Source: Hyposmocoma kahamanoa (taxonomy: Eukaryota; Arthropoda; Insecta; Lepidoptera; Cosmopterigidae). Taken from it: a stretch of DNA of 64,000 nt. The position numbers and the translations under genes were made by a program. The stretch covers positions 4,863,517-4,927,516 of the forward strand of contig NW_020654080.1 in assembly GCF_003589595.1 (NCBI RefSeq). The letters run 5' to 3'. This document shows positions 28,181 to 41,700 of this stretch, in pieces (the first letter of the stretch is position 1; each line of letters starts with the position of its first letter). The notes under the pieces were generated by a model, which did no database searches, was not told the DNA's origin, and saw only the letters and a program-made list of their open reading frames with translations.

Positions 28181-29016
28181 GTCTTCGCAATATTGTCATT
28201 CGCACTCACGTAGTACACCCCTTATTTCTAAATTCTCGCCTTTTCCGTGACCTGAAACACATTTTGAGTTTATTACCCGGAAATGAAAATGTTCAGGGAA
28301 TCGGGTTTAAGGAATAATACGTATTTTTTTAGGTTTTCAGTCTTGATGCATTTACGCGTCTCGGGAAAAAATCGCGACTTCGAAAACCCCGGCAAAAACG
28401 AAACTTGAAGATGGTGTACGTCACTAGACAATTGTGGAAAAAAAACGAATGTTTTACTTATTCTATAAATTTTATTAATAAGACATTGAAATACATAAGT
28501 GATACATTTCTTCTTATAACTTACTACAAAAATTGTTCTTAACACTAAGTCTCGGAAACGAGTATGAATACTAAATCATTTGTATAATTTCGGTCCAGTA
28601 CACGGCCTCGTATTATGCAACAGATCCTATGAATGTGAACCATTGATGAGTAATAAAAATGACAATTAAAGAACATAGACTGGCCTGTTTGGGTCGTAGA
28701 TAATAGTTGTTGAATCATTTTATTGGTCTTGGTTGTTTATATGCAATATTGCTTGCATATTTTCTATTCGCGTACGCTTTTTGTTTGCCGTTTTTTTTTT
28801 CTTTTAAAAAGATATCTATGTATACAATATAATTATCCAGTATAGTGCTGGTATATATGTACGAATTGGATTAATTAATTGCCGATCACCTCAAGCGACA
28901 AACAAATTATTGCAAAGTTCAAATATTTGTTTATACACATTAGGGGTTTATTGTGGAAGTAAACAGTATGTGAAGAATTGCAGGTAATTGTCAATTCTTT
29001 CATTAAAGGTAGTTGT
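28181..29016. other. intergenic stretch, nothing recognised
   Basis: No coding or mobile-element signal was seen. Confidence 0.4.
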
Positions 29017-29022
29017 TTTATT
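29017..29022 (-). promoter_or_regulatory. candidate polyadenylation signal of UBA2
   Basis: AATAAA on the minus strand about 210 bases beyond the UBA2 stop codon. Confidence 0.4.
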
Positions 29023-29231
29023 TGTCGTTGCCATATTCCTGAAATCTATAGAACTAATTTCTTCTAATAGCAACATCGAGGGGTCGTGTCACATCTCGCC
29101 CTCAAAAGTGGATGCAAAAGAAACTTGTCTTCTCTGGTACATACAACTGTTATGGATAATTTTCAGTTTCATTTCTTTAAATAATCCAGTCCATTTTAAA
29201 GGACTAACGCCGATACACGTAAACTTAAGTA

Positions 29232-29779
29232 CTAGCAGAGTTCAACGACCTCGTCGGCTATTTCGGTGCGCCTGCGCTTCGGTTGCTTCACCATCGGTTC
29301 ACCGTCATCATCTTCTTCAATAATCTCCATATCACTGTCGCTATCCTGACGTATCCTTGTCCGTGATGGTCCGGGTTTGGGCTCTGAACCGTTCGATCCA
29401 TTTGACTTTTCGGCTTCTTTTGGAGCCGGCATTTCGGCATCGCTGTCTGTTACTAGACGCCATGATTTTTCTTCGTCTTCTTGTTGTAATCTTACTCGGA
29501 CTTCATAGTTTTGTAGGAAATCGTCTACCATTAAGGCGCAGCCGTCAGTAAGACCTATTTCTTCAAGAGTCTTATCATTATTATGATCAGTTTCACCAGG
29601 TTCTGAGGATAGCACGACCAGACCTTTTCCTTCGACTGTGGCGTCTGGCGCTTGCATGTTTAGACCTTCCTTGAAAGCTGCCGTTAGATCTTTGAGTGTC
29701 AGTTGTTTCAGGTTGCAAGCGAGGCCTATTTCTGGTTTAGGCGCGCAAACGTAACATTTCGGGTTCGGTGGAGTCAATG
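29232..29779 (-). CDS. UBA2: UBA2 exon 8
   Basis: [16 protein letters not shown] (second zinc pair), ubiquitin-fold domain and acidic/basic tail to the TAG stop. Confidence 0.95.
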
Positions 29780-32700
29780 CTGGAAAAGATAAAATATATT
29801 ACAGATTATGCAACTTTGTGGATTCCTTAACACTTGTAGCGAATAAATATCATGATTATTAGGAAAAGGTCGAATTGTAAACCTCTCCAGACATACAGCC
29901 TTCGCGTCTTCTTGTCGTCCCGCACTTTACTACTGCATAATTGAGGCTATCAGCGCTAAAGTGGAGTAACCAGAGTAGCTAAAACCACCAAATATTAATT
30001 AATTACCGTTTCGAATTCCGGATTTTCGGAAATGGTTTTACTGCATTGTAGGACAAAACTAATGACATAGTAAGTCGGAAATGGATTTTAAAGTAATTCT
30101 GATGGTGTCTTAAAAAAAGACAGTAGATACGACTTTTACCAAAATAGTGAATAAAAAAGTCACGAGAATGGTCTCTCTCCGCCCCTCCCTACGTTTAGAC
30201 ATCGCACATTGACGGAACATTTAGCGACAACAATGGCGACATTTGCTAGGAGAACTTAAGAAAAAAAAAATATTTATGAGGTGAATTTTCGGAGAGTTTA
30301 GTTTGCATGGGAATTGTTGTGATTACGCTCTAAAAGTATTTTATTTGAAATAAAAAACACTGTATAACAGATGTTCATAGATTCGAACTACTAGCAGAAA
30401 TGTCGTAATTTAAAAGATTACGCACTAGATTATTTTAACATTTTTTATAAAAAAATCTGCTGAACTCTTCAACAAGATGAAAAAGTGCCATTTTTGACGG
30501 CCTTACCAATACACGGCTATTTATTTTCATAAATAGAATAAAGAGAATAGTTTCTTTCGTCCGGAATTCGGAAAAAATTATTAATTAATATTTGGTGGTT
30601 TTAACAAGTCTATGTCGCTCCTTGTAGCTATAATCTATACATGTATCTATGTATGTGAAACACATTTTTCTGAACATTGGCAATATAGCTTGAAATAATA
30701 TTAAATTACACATGCCAGCACATCAAGCTACACATTGAAGTATCATGTTCCGTTGCACTGGAGGAGTGAACAAAAATGTGTAGTCTGAAGTGCCGTTGTC
30801 TGTACATAATTATTATATATATAGAAACTATTTTCTTGTACAAAAAAATAATAATTAATATATTGGTCATATATGATTATAATATATATAACTCTCATTT
30901 TCAATCCCTCATCCATATGCATTGTATTAGGTTACATCATTTTTGCGCTTATATTAGGGGTTAAAGTATGAAATTGCCGTTTTATTGCAATAGGTTCTTT
31001 GAATTTTCATAGAATCTTCATGGTTTGAGGTTTTCGAATGAAACTTTTTTCAAATGGTTTCTGTGATTTTTTTTTTAAATTTGAAACATTTGAATATCGA
31101 CTTTCAATTGTTTTTGTTATTCAATTTAGACAAGAAAGATGGATACTGCGAAAATTCGAGTGATTTTTGAATACGAGTTCCGACCAGTGGCGGCTGCACC
31201 TTAAGTGCGCCCGTGCACCGCACTACCATTTAAAAACCTTCTAAATATGTACCTTCCTTCTTCCTATACCATACTACATCTTAAAAAATTTAAACTTCAC
31301 AAAAAATACCAATTCTTTACTACCTATAACAACCGTAATACCTACCCTAAACAGAAATTACATAAATCTGATTATCGTTACGAGTTAAATTAAATCGAGC
31401 TGGCCTATTTTGATTTCTACTGCGAAAGAATTAGATCTTATTTTTGCTTGAACAAAAACGGCCTCGTGCGCTCGGATTGTCGCACGGAGCGAGCTCCTAC
31501 ATTTAGTATGAAACACGATGGAAATCGCCTGGCGCGTGAGACGGAAGATGCTTAGTACAAACTGTATGCAGTTCTAGGATAAATTCGTGCGCCGCACGCG
31601 ACCGGAAATTGCCGAAATAATACGAATGACGCCACGGGTGCCCGGGCGGTGGCCTTGACCGGTGGCGGTGACCTACGAACGATACACTTGTCATGTCATT
31701 GTCACAGTTTCACCTTTCGCGCGTGCCTAATTTTACCTGCGTAATGCGTAATTAATTTCTTACTCTAATTACTTATTAACTAAGAAAGTAGTAAAGATTT
31801 CGTGAGTGTGTATGTGTGTGTGAGTGAAAAATGAGTGCAAAATACAATATTGACTTCATAAAAAGCAATAGGACATTTCAAAATAGACTGGACATAAAAT
31901 CTGCTGGGCCGCCTCGGCCTTTTTTCAACTTAAAACAGGAGTGCAAAACAAAAAATAAAACTTTTACGAGAATTTTCAAAAGTGAAATGTACAATAAAAA
32001 GAAATGGTTATGTGGATGTGAGCGACTAAATGCTTTATTTTGCTTTCCGTGTGTTGTTTTCGGCGGAGAAGCAATTTGGATTGAAACTGGAGTGAAAGAC
32101 TTAACGCATTTAGGCGAAAAAATAAAAAAAAACATGATTCTTCGCAAGTTCACCTGCAAAATGTTTATATAAAGTCATAGAACATTTCGCGTCAAACAAG
32201 GAACGCAGAATTGATTTAAAATATAAATAAGGTAAAATATACTTATAATTTTTTTACTTGTGGAATTTTATTAATCTATTTTTCTTCCAAAATTCACTAA
32301 ACCCATAAAGTGCGCCACCGGGGATCTGAGGCACCAGCCGCCACTGGTTCCGACGCGGAACTAACGCGGCAGAAACAGCCCGCAATATCAATGCTGCGTT
32401 TGGAGAGGGGTCTACTAATGAACGCACCGTGCGATTTTGGTTTAAACGCTTTCGTGATGGAAATTTCGACTTAAAGAACGAGCCACGAGGAAGACCGCCC
32501 ACACAGGTGAATAACGATGAATTAAGAGAGATAGTGGAAGCCGATCCTAGTCAAACTACCCAGGAATTAGCGGCATGGTTTAACGTTACCTTACCCACAA
32601 TATTGACTCACTTGCGTCAAATCAATAAAATAAAAAAATACGAAAAATGGGTGCCTCATGATTTGACTGATCTGCAGAAAGAAACGCGTGTTGAAACTTG

Positions 32701-35700
32701 TGTTGCCTTGTTGAACCGGTACAGAAATGAAGGAATATTGGATCGAATTGTAACATGTGATGAAAGTGGATTCTTTATGATAACCGGAAAAGAAAAATGC
32801 AATGGCTGACCCCAGGTCAAATGCCACAACAGTGTCCTGAAGCAAAACTTACCAATAAAAAGGTAATGGTAACTGTTTGGTGGTCTCAGCATGGTGTTAT
32901 TCACTATAGTTTTCTCCGATCTGGTCAAGCAATAACGGCAGATGTCTATTGTGCCGAACTCCGAACCATGTTGACAAAACTAGCAGTAAAACAGCCCCGA
33001 CTCATGAATCGATCTTCACCATTATTGCTCCACGACAACGCGAGACCTCACACAGCACGAGAAACCATTTTGACCCTTCAGGAACTGTAGTTAGAAACCA
33101 TTCGTCATCCTCCGTATTCACCAGACCTTGCTCCAACGGACTACCATTTTTTTCGTGATTTGGACAATTATCTACGTGACAAGAAGTTTTCTTCCCAGGA
33201 GGCAGTACAAAATGCTTTCACACAGTTTGTGCAGTCTAGATCGTCGGAGTTCTATCGCAAAGGCATTAATAACCTTCCCATTAGATGGCAGCAATGTATA
33301 GATAATAATGGCAACTATTTTGAATAAATAAATTTGTTAAAAATTTAAAAAATAAACAATTTAGATTTTCAGTACAAATCGGCAATTTCATACTTTAACC
33401 CCTATTACTTATAGCTTCAATTAGTAATCTAATTTGTACTGACGTCGGTTAAAAGGTAAAACTCATTAAGTGACATTTTGTTCAAAAACTAGATTTTTTC
33501 AATTTTGCTTTATTGGGAAGAACATCTATGACAAGAAAAATTCAGTAAGTCTGTGGTGTCCTTCATGTTTTAATACATACCAGTCCTTTAGTGATTTTTC
33601 ATAATGAAAAAATACAAAATCTTAATTATCTCCCTTTGGCCAATTAGGCTATTAGTGAGTTTTACCTTTTAACCGACGCTGATTCAAAAAGAAATGTGAA
33701 AGTTACATATGTGTTGATGAAACTCCTAGCATCTGACGTATACATGAAAATATTGCAGCCATAACTCACTTTTCTCGGGGACAAATATCTGTCCGCAGTG
33801 ATTGACTTTCGGTCTTAAATAGACGCTGGTACATGTCTTGATATCGCCTTTCAAAATGGCCTGTGCACGTAGCACTGCGAGTCCAGCCACTATTGCGTTC
33901 GCCGTCGCGATAGCTGGGATTATGTTGCCCGCCATTGCTAGAAAAGTACAAATAGTCAAAGTTTGTAACTTTTATTCAATGTTAAAATGTTTCACCATGC
34001 TATTCAATTATTTTTGTGAAATGACGCTACTAGTTTGTTATAATTATTAATAAAAAGATCGAACAGTAAGAAAATATTACTTCGATCGTTTTAAAAAACC
34101 AAAAACAAAAATCTGCGACAAGCATATAAGAAAATTCGTAAGGTCCATTGGTTCGTTCCGTGGCTTAGTTGGTATAGCGTGTAGCACGGTTTGCTGGAAG
34201 ACGTTGCTTCGAATCCAATCGGATCAAAGTTTTTCTTAGTGTTAGATCTTTGTATTAATAAATATAGTGCAGGTTTGTTATAACAAGGTTTATGACTTAT
34301 GTCACGCTGAAGGTTCACAAATTGTCAAAACCTTCCTGTATGTGGGAGCTTTTGTAAACAAAACTTACATTTAATCTCGAAACGTGACTTGGTGGGAATG
34401 TTAAATATATGAGCTCGAATGTTGGCACAGGCGGTCACGAAATCCATAGCGCTTTTTTCATCCTTGTCCCAGACTAGATGGTCTCCCTCGGGACGGCTTT
34501 TCAGATCTTCTTGGAGAGCCTTGCAGCTTGCTGCAAAAACCTGGAAATAAGGTTAGAAGAATTATCGAATGTAGACTAAATAGGGTATACAATATGCTCA
34601 AGAAGCTGTACAGTAAATGTACAGTAAATGGTCACAGTATAAGGGGCTGCGTAGGCCCTGAATGAAGCCACCCTAACAATAATAATGGTGTTAACCTTAA
34701 ATAATTGACTTCCTAATAATAAAAATATATATGCTGCAGCACACCATTCACTATAATATTGTACCATACCATTTAGCCTATAGGCTAAATTGTACTGGTC
34801 ACAGGTGTATATAACATGGGGTGAGATTAATAATAATGAATTAAATGATGATAAGTAGATAAGCTCAATATTAGATATAAAGAGAACTAACCTGGGCACA
34901 CTCACTAATAGACCAAACACGCTGATCTGGTAATCCAGAATGTGGAGCAGGAGGATTATTGTTTCCGGGCAAATTATCCCAAGACAATGGAGTTGGTGGC
35001 CTGCGTTTCTTCCATAGATTCTCCATAGACAATAAGTAGCGGATATCATCTCCAAACAGTTTGGAGAAGAGTTTCTCAGGATCGTAATTTGTTTCAGCTG
35101 CCCAAGCTCGAGTGCTTTTTCGTTCCACATTGCCTGCTGTGTTTGCTTCTGATGATAGAGCTGATGAGCCTGCCTCACCTGATGCTTCGGGATCTGCTGT
35201 GTCTGGGCTCACATCCTGGATAATTAAAGAAGTGCATTACAATTTCTGATAACTATTTTGAAAATTCATTATCAAAAAAGTGTATTCGATACATCCAAAA
35301 GAAACATAATGAATTTCATTAATATGACAATAAAGATTTTGACTGACGGAAAAATATTACTTAATGACTATTTCTCAAAATAATTACGAAATACTACAAA
35401 AAAATTTACCATTAAGCTATACATAGGCAAAATATAATATTGACATATCTGCCTACTGCCAAACTCATTCTTTTTTGCATTGTCGAAGTCAGGTAATAAC
35501 TGTATACATTCAACTTTATCCCGTTATGTAACAAAATGTATAAAAATGTTACGAAATACTAATACAAACATGATCATTACAGTTTTTCAATGACAATGGT
35601 TTGTTATAATTTGATATTACCAATGTAATACGCTTATGAAACTTTTAATTTACATGTATTACGTAGGGATAAATAAATCACGACTCAACTTTGAAGTTCT

Positions 35701-38700
35701 TTACTATTAAAGTCACGAACACGAAAATATTGATCATCACTTTTGGACTGATTGTCATGAAAAATATGGCCGAGGACGCCAAACCTACAGCCAATAAGGA
35801 TGATTCTAGTGGTGCTCATGCAAAAATCTTGAAAGTGGAAATTAAGCGTAACGAAAGAAAAGTAAATCGGTATGACTCATTTTATTTTTGGCATATTACT
35901 TAAATTTTTACTAAAACCACATATCAAATCACTTTAATACATAAACTACATTCAATCAAGGTCTGTAATACAAAAACATGCACCTTATTAATGGGACATT
36001 TCGTATTTTATTTTTACAAACAGTTGAGGTCAGGGTGCGGCAATTTTATTTTTGTATGAAGAGTAAAAAACATTGTTATGAAAATGTTGAAATAATTAAT
36101 GAAATAATAAGATTACATTTTTCACTCTTCGTAGTATTAAAAAGTAATGTTTATTCTTTAAAATTTTCCTATTTATTTTTGAACGATTGAATAAAAACAT
36201 TTTCTACTGTTTCGGGGCACACCCTTTTTTTTTATAAATGTACAAATATTTTGAGAAATAGTCTAATAATAGATTTATTTTAACTAGTGTGTTCATATCA
36301 ATAGGCTTTTAGAACAGTGGTCTATCCAAAAACGTAATTCAGCAGAATAGCAGTCTAACAACAAAACTGCAGTGTATCCAGCAAGCAGAGCCAACAAAAC
36401 AGGTTATTATTTTTATGATTATTTTTTAACGAATGTAAAGCTCACCACTTTATTCACAGTAAAATTTTGCAAACTCTAAATACGGCTGTGCCACTTGTTG
36501 CAGAATATTTTGATTCAGGCGACTTGAAAAGCAGTGATACACAATAACACCCTGTCATGCGATGACACATTAAATATTTATTTGTATTATTTAATTCCAA
36601 ACTCGGGGTCAACGAGCAATAGAGCGCAGCATACTTAGTGTGAAACGGTCCGAGCGACATCGGAATACGACACTGCGCTCCCAAACTCAGATTGCTGATG
36701 TAGCCCAAAAAGCTGCGAAGCTGAAATGGAGTTGGGCTGGTCATGTCTGCCACATGCCTGAAGACTTGTGGGCCAAGGTAACCACCCAGCGGAGCCCCAA
36801 AAGCGTAATGCGTCGCGGCAGACTGAGGAAGCGATGGCGTGACGAACTGGATGCCTACGACAAGGATTGTGTCCAGTCAGCTCAAGATCGGGATGCGTGG
36901 AGGGATCAGGAGGAGACTTTTGCCCAGCAGTGAGATACATCCAGGCTAATTGTAATTATTTAATTATCTGCAATTGATTTGTATTAGTAATAAAATTGAG
37001 TTAGGCCTTCAAGCATCATGCTCTTAGAAGAGTTCTCAGCTAGTTTCTTGACGGTTTCTTTTTGAAGCTAAGGCATCTTTCTTTATCTCTAGTCTTTCTA
37101 TTCCAAAGTAACTCTTAAGTACAGGTAATGAGAATAAAAAATAAAAGTTACCTGGTCTGGGTCCTCTTCACCAAATAGCTGGTTGAACAGATGCTTAGCC
37201 CACACAATGCAATGAATAGGCTCTGAGGGAGTGTTACGAATAGTGCAACCAGGGAACGTTTTCTGAGGTGCCTTCGGCTGACACTCGTAACATTGGGTTA
37301 AGCCTTTCTTGATAAGTTCCACCTAGTATTAAAATTAGAAATTAGAAAAGGAAACCACGGAAGACATAAATATATACATATAAGCAATAAAAGAGTAGTT
37401 AACACCTAGCCAAAGATTGCTTTAAAAAGACAAATATGGAAAAAATCACTGAAGGCCTATACCAAATTGGGCAAACAGGCAGAGCAGAAAAATGTTATTT
37501 AAAACATATATGAACTAATTTGTTTTAATGAATTTAATTTGAATTATAACAATATTGTTTACAATTGAAGGCGAAAGGTAAAGAGCCCTAAGTTCATATT
37601 TGGGAATTTAAATGTTTTTACAAATTTGTTTTACTGTTCTCAATATGACGTTAAGTTCTGTCCATCGAGTATATCCAAAAATAGTGATGAAATGTCATTT
37701 AATTTGTTTGAAAACTATTCTGCCAAATCATTACTGTGACTGAGCACTGATTGGCCAGCCCGAATTCGACACCTCATGTCAACCAGTTTAACTTGAACTT
37801 TGCTATAATGGACAATATTGAAAATTGCAAAATTACATATTTAATTACCAATGAAATATGATTCCGTTTGTTTTGTAATTAGATGTGTTGCTGTTTTTCC
37901 CATACCACTGAATGGAACAGTCCCCATTATTAGAGATATTATCTTTATTACAATAAATACAAAATATTTTTGGAATACATGGAGACATACACACACTGGT
38001 CAGTTGTTGGCGCTATACTATTTCAGTTTTCTAGTTTGTGATTTCAGCGCAATGAGAGTTGATACTTAAGTGATTTAACGCCCATTTGTCTGATGAGTTG
38101 CCAGGGATGGATGGCCCTTATTTCATATCTATTTCTGGTTATATACTCGATGGTTCTGTCATTGTTCGTTTTTTTTTATTTAACATAATTTATTTGAAAT
38201 TAACATGATTTTACATATCTAAAATTAAGAGCCGCAGTCTCTTTAAAACTTTGTAGTAATAATTATTCAGCACTAAGGTTTTTTTTACCTTTCACCTACG
38301 GACATGATATCAGTTAAGAGTATATGGTGAATATAGCATAGAAATAAAGATACTTGTTTAAGTCACTAGTTGAAAATCTATGAAGTCATTTACCTGTCCA
38401 GCATATCCAGCAGTACCTGTTTCAACTAATGGTACATTGGCAGCCAAGCACATTCTGTTAACATGGTTACGTGCAACACGATTGTCCAATGCATTTAAGA
38501 CTATGTTGAATTGTTTGAAATAGCTCACTCCATAATCATTGCTGAAATAAATATGTAGTTCAATGTTAGAAATGAAATTAGATGAAATATGTCACCTGTT
38601 GGCACTTCATTTTGACATGAGAGTGGCAACTCACATAAAATTTGGAGAATATTTGCACAGACTTGTGATGGTCAGATTTTTAAATTAACCCGTCATGTAC

Positions 38701-41700
38701 CTTTGAGATATTTGGAAAGATCTCTGATTGGCTACTATTAAATTTACAAGCTTACCAACATTTAAAATTAACAAAAGTAATGTTTCATTCACCAACTTCG
38801 CATTGTGGGCAACTATGGGTCCACAGGAAGCTACCAGTACTAAAAGCATTATAGACCCATATTAGGTGCACCAGGGTTTCAATAATTTATTTATTTTATT
38901 ATTATATGGTAGTATAATAAAGTAGTTATATAGTAGTAGTTATCAGCATTTTATTAATTTATATAATAATATATTCTTCATTTATTCCCTATTCTTGTTC
39001 TTCTTCTTAGATATTTGTGATGAGTTGGAGAAATAATCCCATTTGTGAGGTCTTCATTTTTTTGAAAAATGAATATTCTTCATTCTCCCCGTATTCTCTC
39101 AATATTTTTCGTACAATTTTATTTCTTTTTCCATCCCCCATGATAATTTTCTTCATTTGACGTTGGCACCGGTCAAAAGTTTATGTTACTGAACAAAAAC
39201 TATACCTAACTTTCTTTTACTAAACGATTTTATTTTTTATTTCACGCTAAATAAAACTTCATAGAATGTTTCCAAAGGAAAGAAAATAACATGAGCTCTC
39301 AAATTATATTTTTGAAATGTCATTAAAAAAAAATTATAGCCGTCAATATGCCGCTTAAGTGTTTTAGTAACCGGCAATCTATCTCACCACCGCATTGAGT
39401 CCTTAATAAATTAGTCTTTCAACCCTGACGTTGGCGAAATTGTCGCGCAAAACGACGGAGCCATGGATACAAAAGTTGAAGTTGAAGCACTGTCGTGTTG
39501 TAATAGCACGTTGCAGTTATAAAACGGTAAGTCACTGAACATCACATTTCGTCACGGATTGTGATGTGCAGATTGATTTTAACAGTACAACCAATAGATC
39601 CTACTGATACCCCGAAAGCATATAAATTTTGCAGCTGATGATGATACAAGACAGACTTAGAAATTCCTGTATCAATCAGCTGGTTCATAGAATACTTGTT
39701 CATACTTGTTGAGTACGATTGAGCGTCGAATGAGATAAACGAGTTTATGCATGTTTGTCTTATTACTGTCGGTGCTTGCGGCCGAAGCAATCCCATATAA
39801 AATACGTAATATTTATTTTATTTTCATTTGCGGTTTCGCGCGTACTAGTTAAGCAGTACTTAAGTTCAACACTTACTTAAGTATTTCTCAAAACAAAACA
39901 ATGTCGGAAGTAAAAAAGAAGAGACGGCAATACTGTGCGGAATATATTAAATTCGGATTCATTGAAAATCCCACAAACCCATCGTCGCCTTTGTGCCTTC
40001 TATGTCTAAAAACATTTTCGAATGAAGCAATGAAGCCTTCAAGACTGCAAGATTATTTGAATAAAATGCATCCAGATAAGAAAGACAAGAATGTAGCATA
40101 TTTTCAAGACCTAGAGAAGAAGCATAATACTCAGCCAAGTGTAGCAAAACTCCTTTCGGCGGCTGCTAAGCCACATGACGACGGACTTGGAGCGTCGTAC
40201 AATATCTCTTTGTTAATTGCTCAAAAAAAGGCAAACCACACAACATCAGAGAAGAGTTAATTTTGCCAGCAATAAAGGAAGTAATAACTACTGTGCTTCA
40301 TAAACCGGCTGCAGATATTATCCGAAAAATTCCTTTGAGTAATAATTCTGTGTAAAGACGAATTGATGAAATGGTTGAAAACATTGAAGAATCATTGTGC
40401 AATCATCTGAGGACTAGTCAATTCTCAATTCAGCTTGATGAGTCCACTTTACCAGCTAATGAAGCATTGTTGTGAGGTTTATTAAAAATGAGAAAATATG
40501 TGAAGAACTAGTGTTTGCTAGAAATTTAGAGACTGAGACAAAAGGCCAAACCATGTTCAATACATTGGAAAAGTTTTGTGATGAGAAAGATATTCCCTTG
40601 AAAATAATTATAACAGTTGCTAAGGATGGCGCTCCGGCTATGACAGGGTGGCATAAATACGTACATTGCGTTATTCATAGACAATATTTGGTTGCTAGAA
40701 ATTTAAGTGAACATCTATTTCGATCACTGCAATATGCCATCAAAGCAGTCAATAAATTTCATAACAGCTCTTTGAATGATAGATTATTTCATCACCTTTG
40801 TGTTCCTAATAACAAAGTTTTCAATTATTTGTTGTTTCATACTGTAGTTCGTTGGCTATCAAGAGGCAATTGTCTGACTCGATTTTACAACCTGTTTGAC
40901 TCTGTGATAGAGTTCTTGGAAACTAAAAATACAGAATTGTGCAACAAGCTCATTACGTTAAAGAATGATATAGCTTACATGACAGACCTGTAGAAATTGT
41001 TTAACGACATGAATCTCCAACCGCAAGGTGATGAAATAAATTTAATAAAACAAAAAATGTAGTGCTGCTTTCGCAGCCAAACTGCTTCTACACAAAAAGA
41101 ATATGGGCAGACGAGAGTTTCACAATTTTCGAATTTATCAGTATCCTGCAGTAACGATGACTTGTTTGCCTACTGTCAACATTTGGAAAACCTCCATATT
41201 GACTTCACCAAACAATACCAGGACATTTTGGAAATACCAGACTGGGTGTTGGATCCGTTTTCAAATGTCAACACAGCAATATCACCTCAGCTGGAAGAAC
41301 TTATAGAATTGAAAATGATAAAAATCAAGTGCAAAAATGGACCAAGAATTTTGGCTACAAAAACCGATCCCGCAATTGTACCCTGGATTGTGGTCAATCG
41401 TTCTACGATTCTTGATAGCATTCCCATTGTCATATTTGTGTGAATGTGGTTCTAGTGCTGTGGTGACTTGCGGCTATTCTTGAGTAATTTGGTATCTTAC
41501 AAACTTATTAAACAGCATCAGATTCATCCATCACATTAGTTTTTATATTAGAATCGATAATTGTTTGTTTGATTTTGAATAAAAGATACTCTAAATACTA
41601 TGAAGTTGCGTTTCAATAATCATTCTCATTGGCAGGTGTAGCCTGTAAGTGTTAACTTAAGACCTAAGAGCCATTGTGTATTACCTACTGCACACGGGTC

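Larger units (their letters stand above)
31139..33327 (+). pseudogene. mariner transposase (DD34D), broken
   Basis: Begins with an ATG at about 31140 and runs into the hAT insertion at 31185. It resumes after the second copy of GTTCCGAC (32347-32354) in the same frame, with [17 protein letters not shown] (helix-turn-helix), then [12 protein letters not shown]. The catalytic core follows: D in TCDESGFFM, a frameshift near 32800, [32 protein letters not shown] in [11 protein letters not shown], an in-frame TAG at 33088, and D in [12 protein letters not shown]. The residues between the second and third D count to 34, the mariner spacing. Three separate lesions make it inactive. Confidence 0.92.
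30957..33402 (+). mobile_element. mariner transposon, split by a hAT insertion
   Basis: Ends GGGGTTAAAGTATGAAATTG and its reverse complement, identical over 23 bases, each flanked by TA (30955-30956, 33403-33404). It is 2,446 bp including the 1,162-bp hAT insertion and its 8-bp duplication. It lies in UBA2 intron 7 on the opposite strand to UBA2. Confidence 0.93.

Noticed and set aside
29357..29551. Plus-strand ORF over UBA2 exon 8
   Set aside because: Shadow of the conserved minus-strand coding frame.
34150..34230. Possible tRNA gene
   Set aside because: A and B boxes are present but acceptor and anticodon stems do not pair properly; better read as a SINE head.
35691..35903. Lysine-rich plus-strand ORF in UBA2 intron 4
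   Set aside because: Composition is gene-like, but it starts at a non-ATG codon, has no partner exon and no recognised family.
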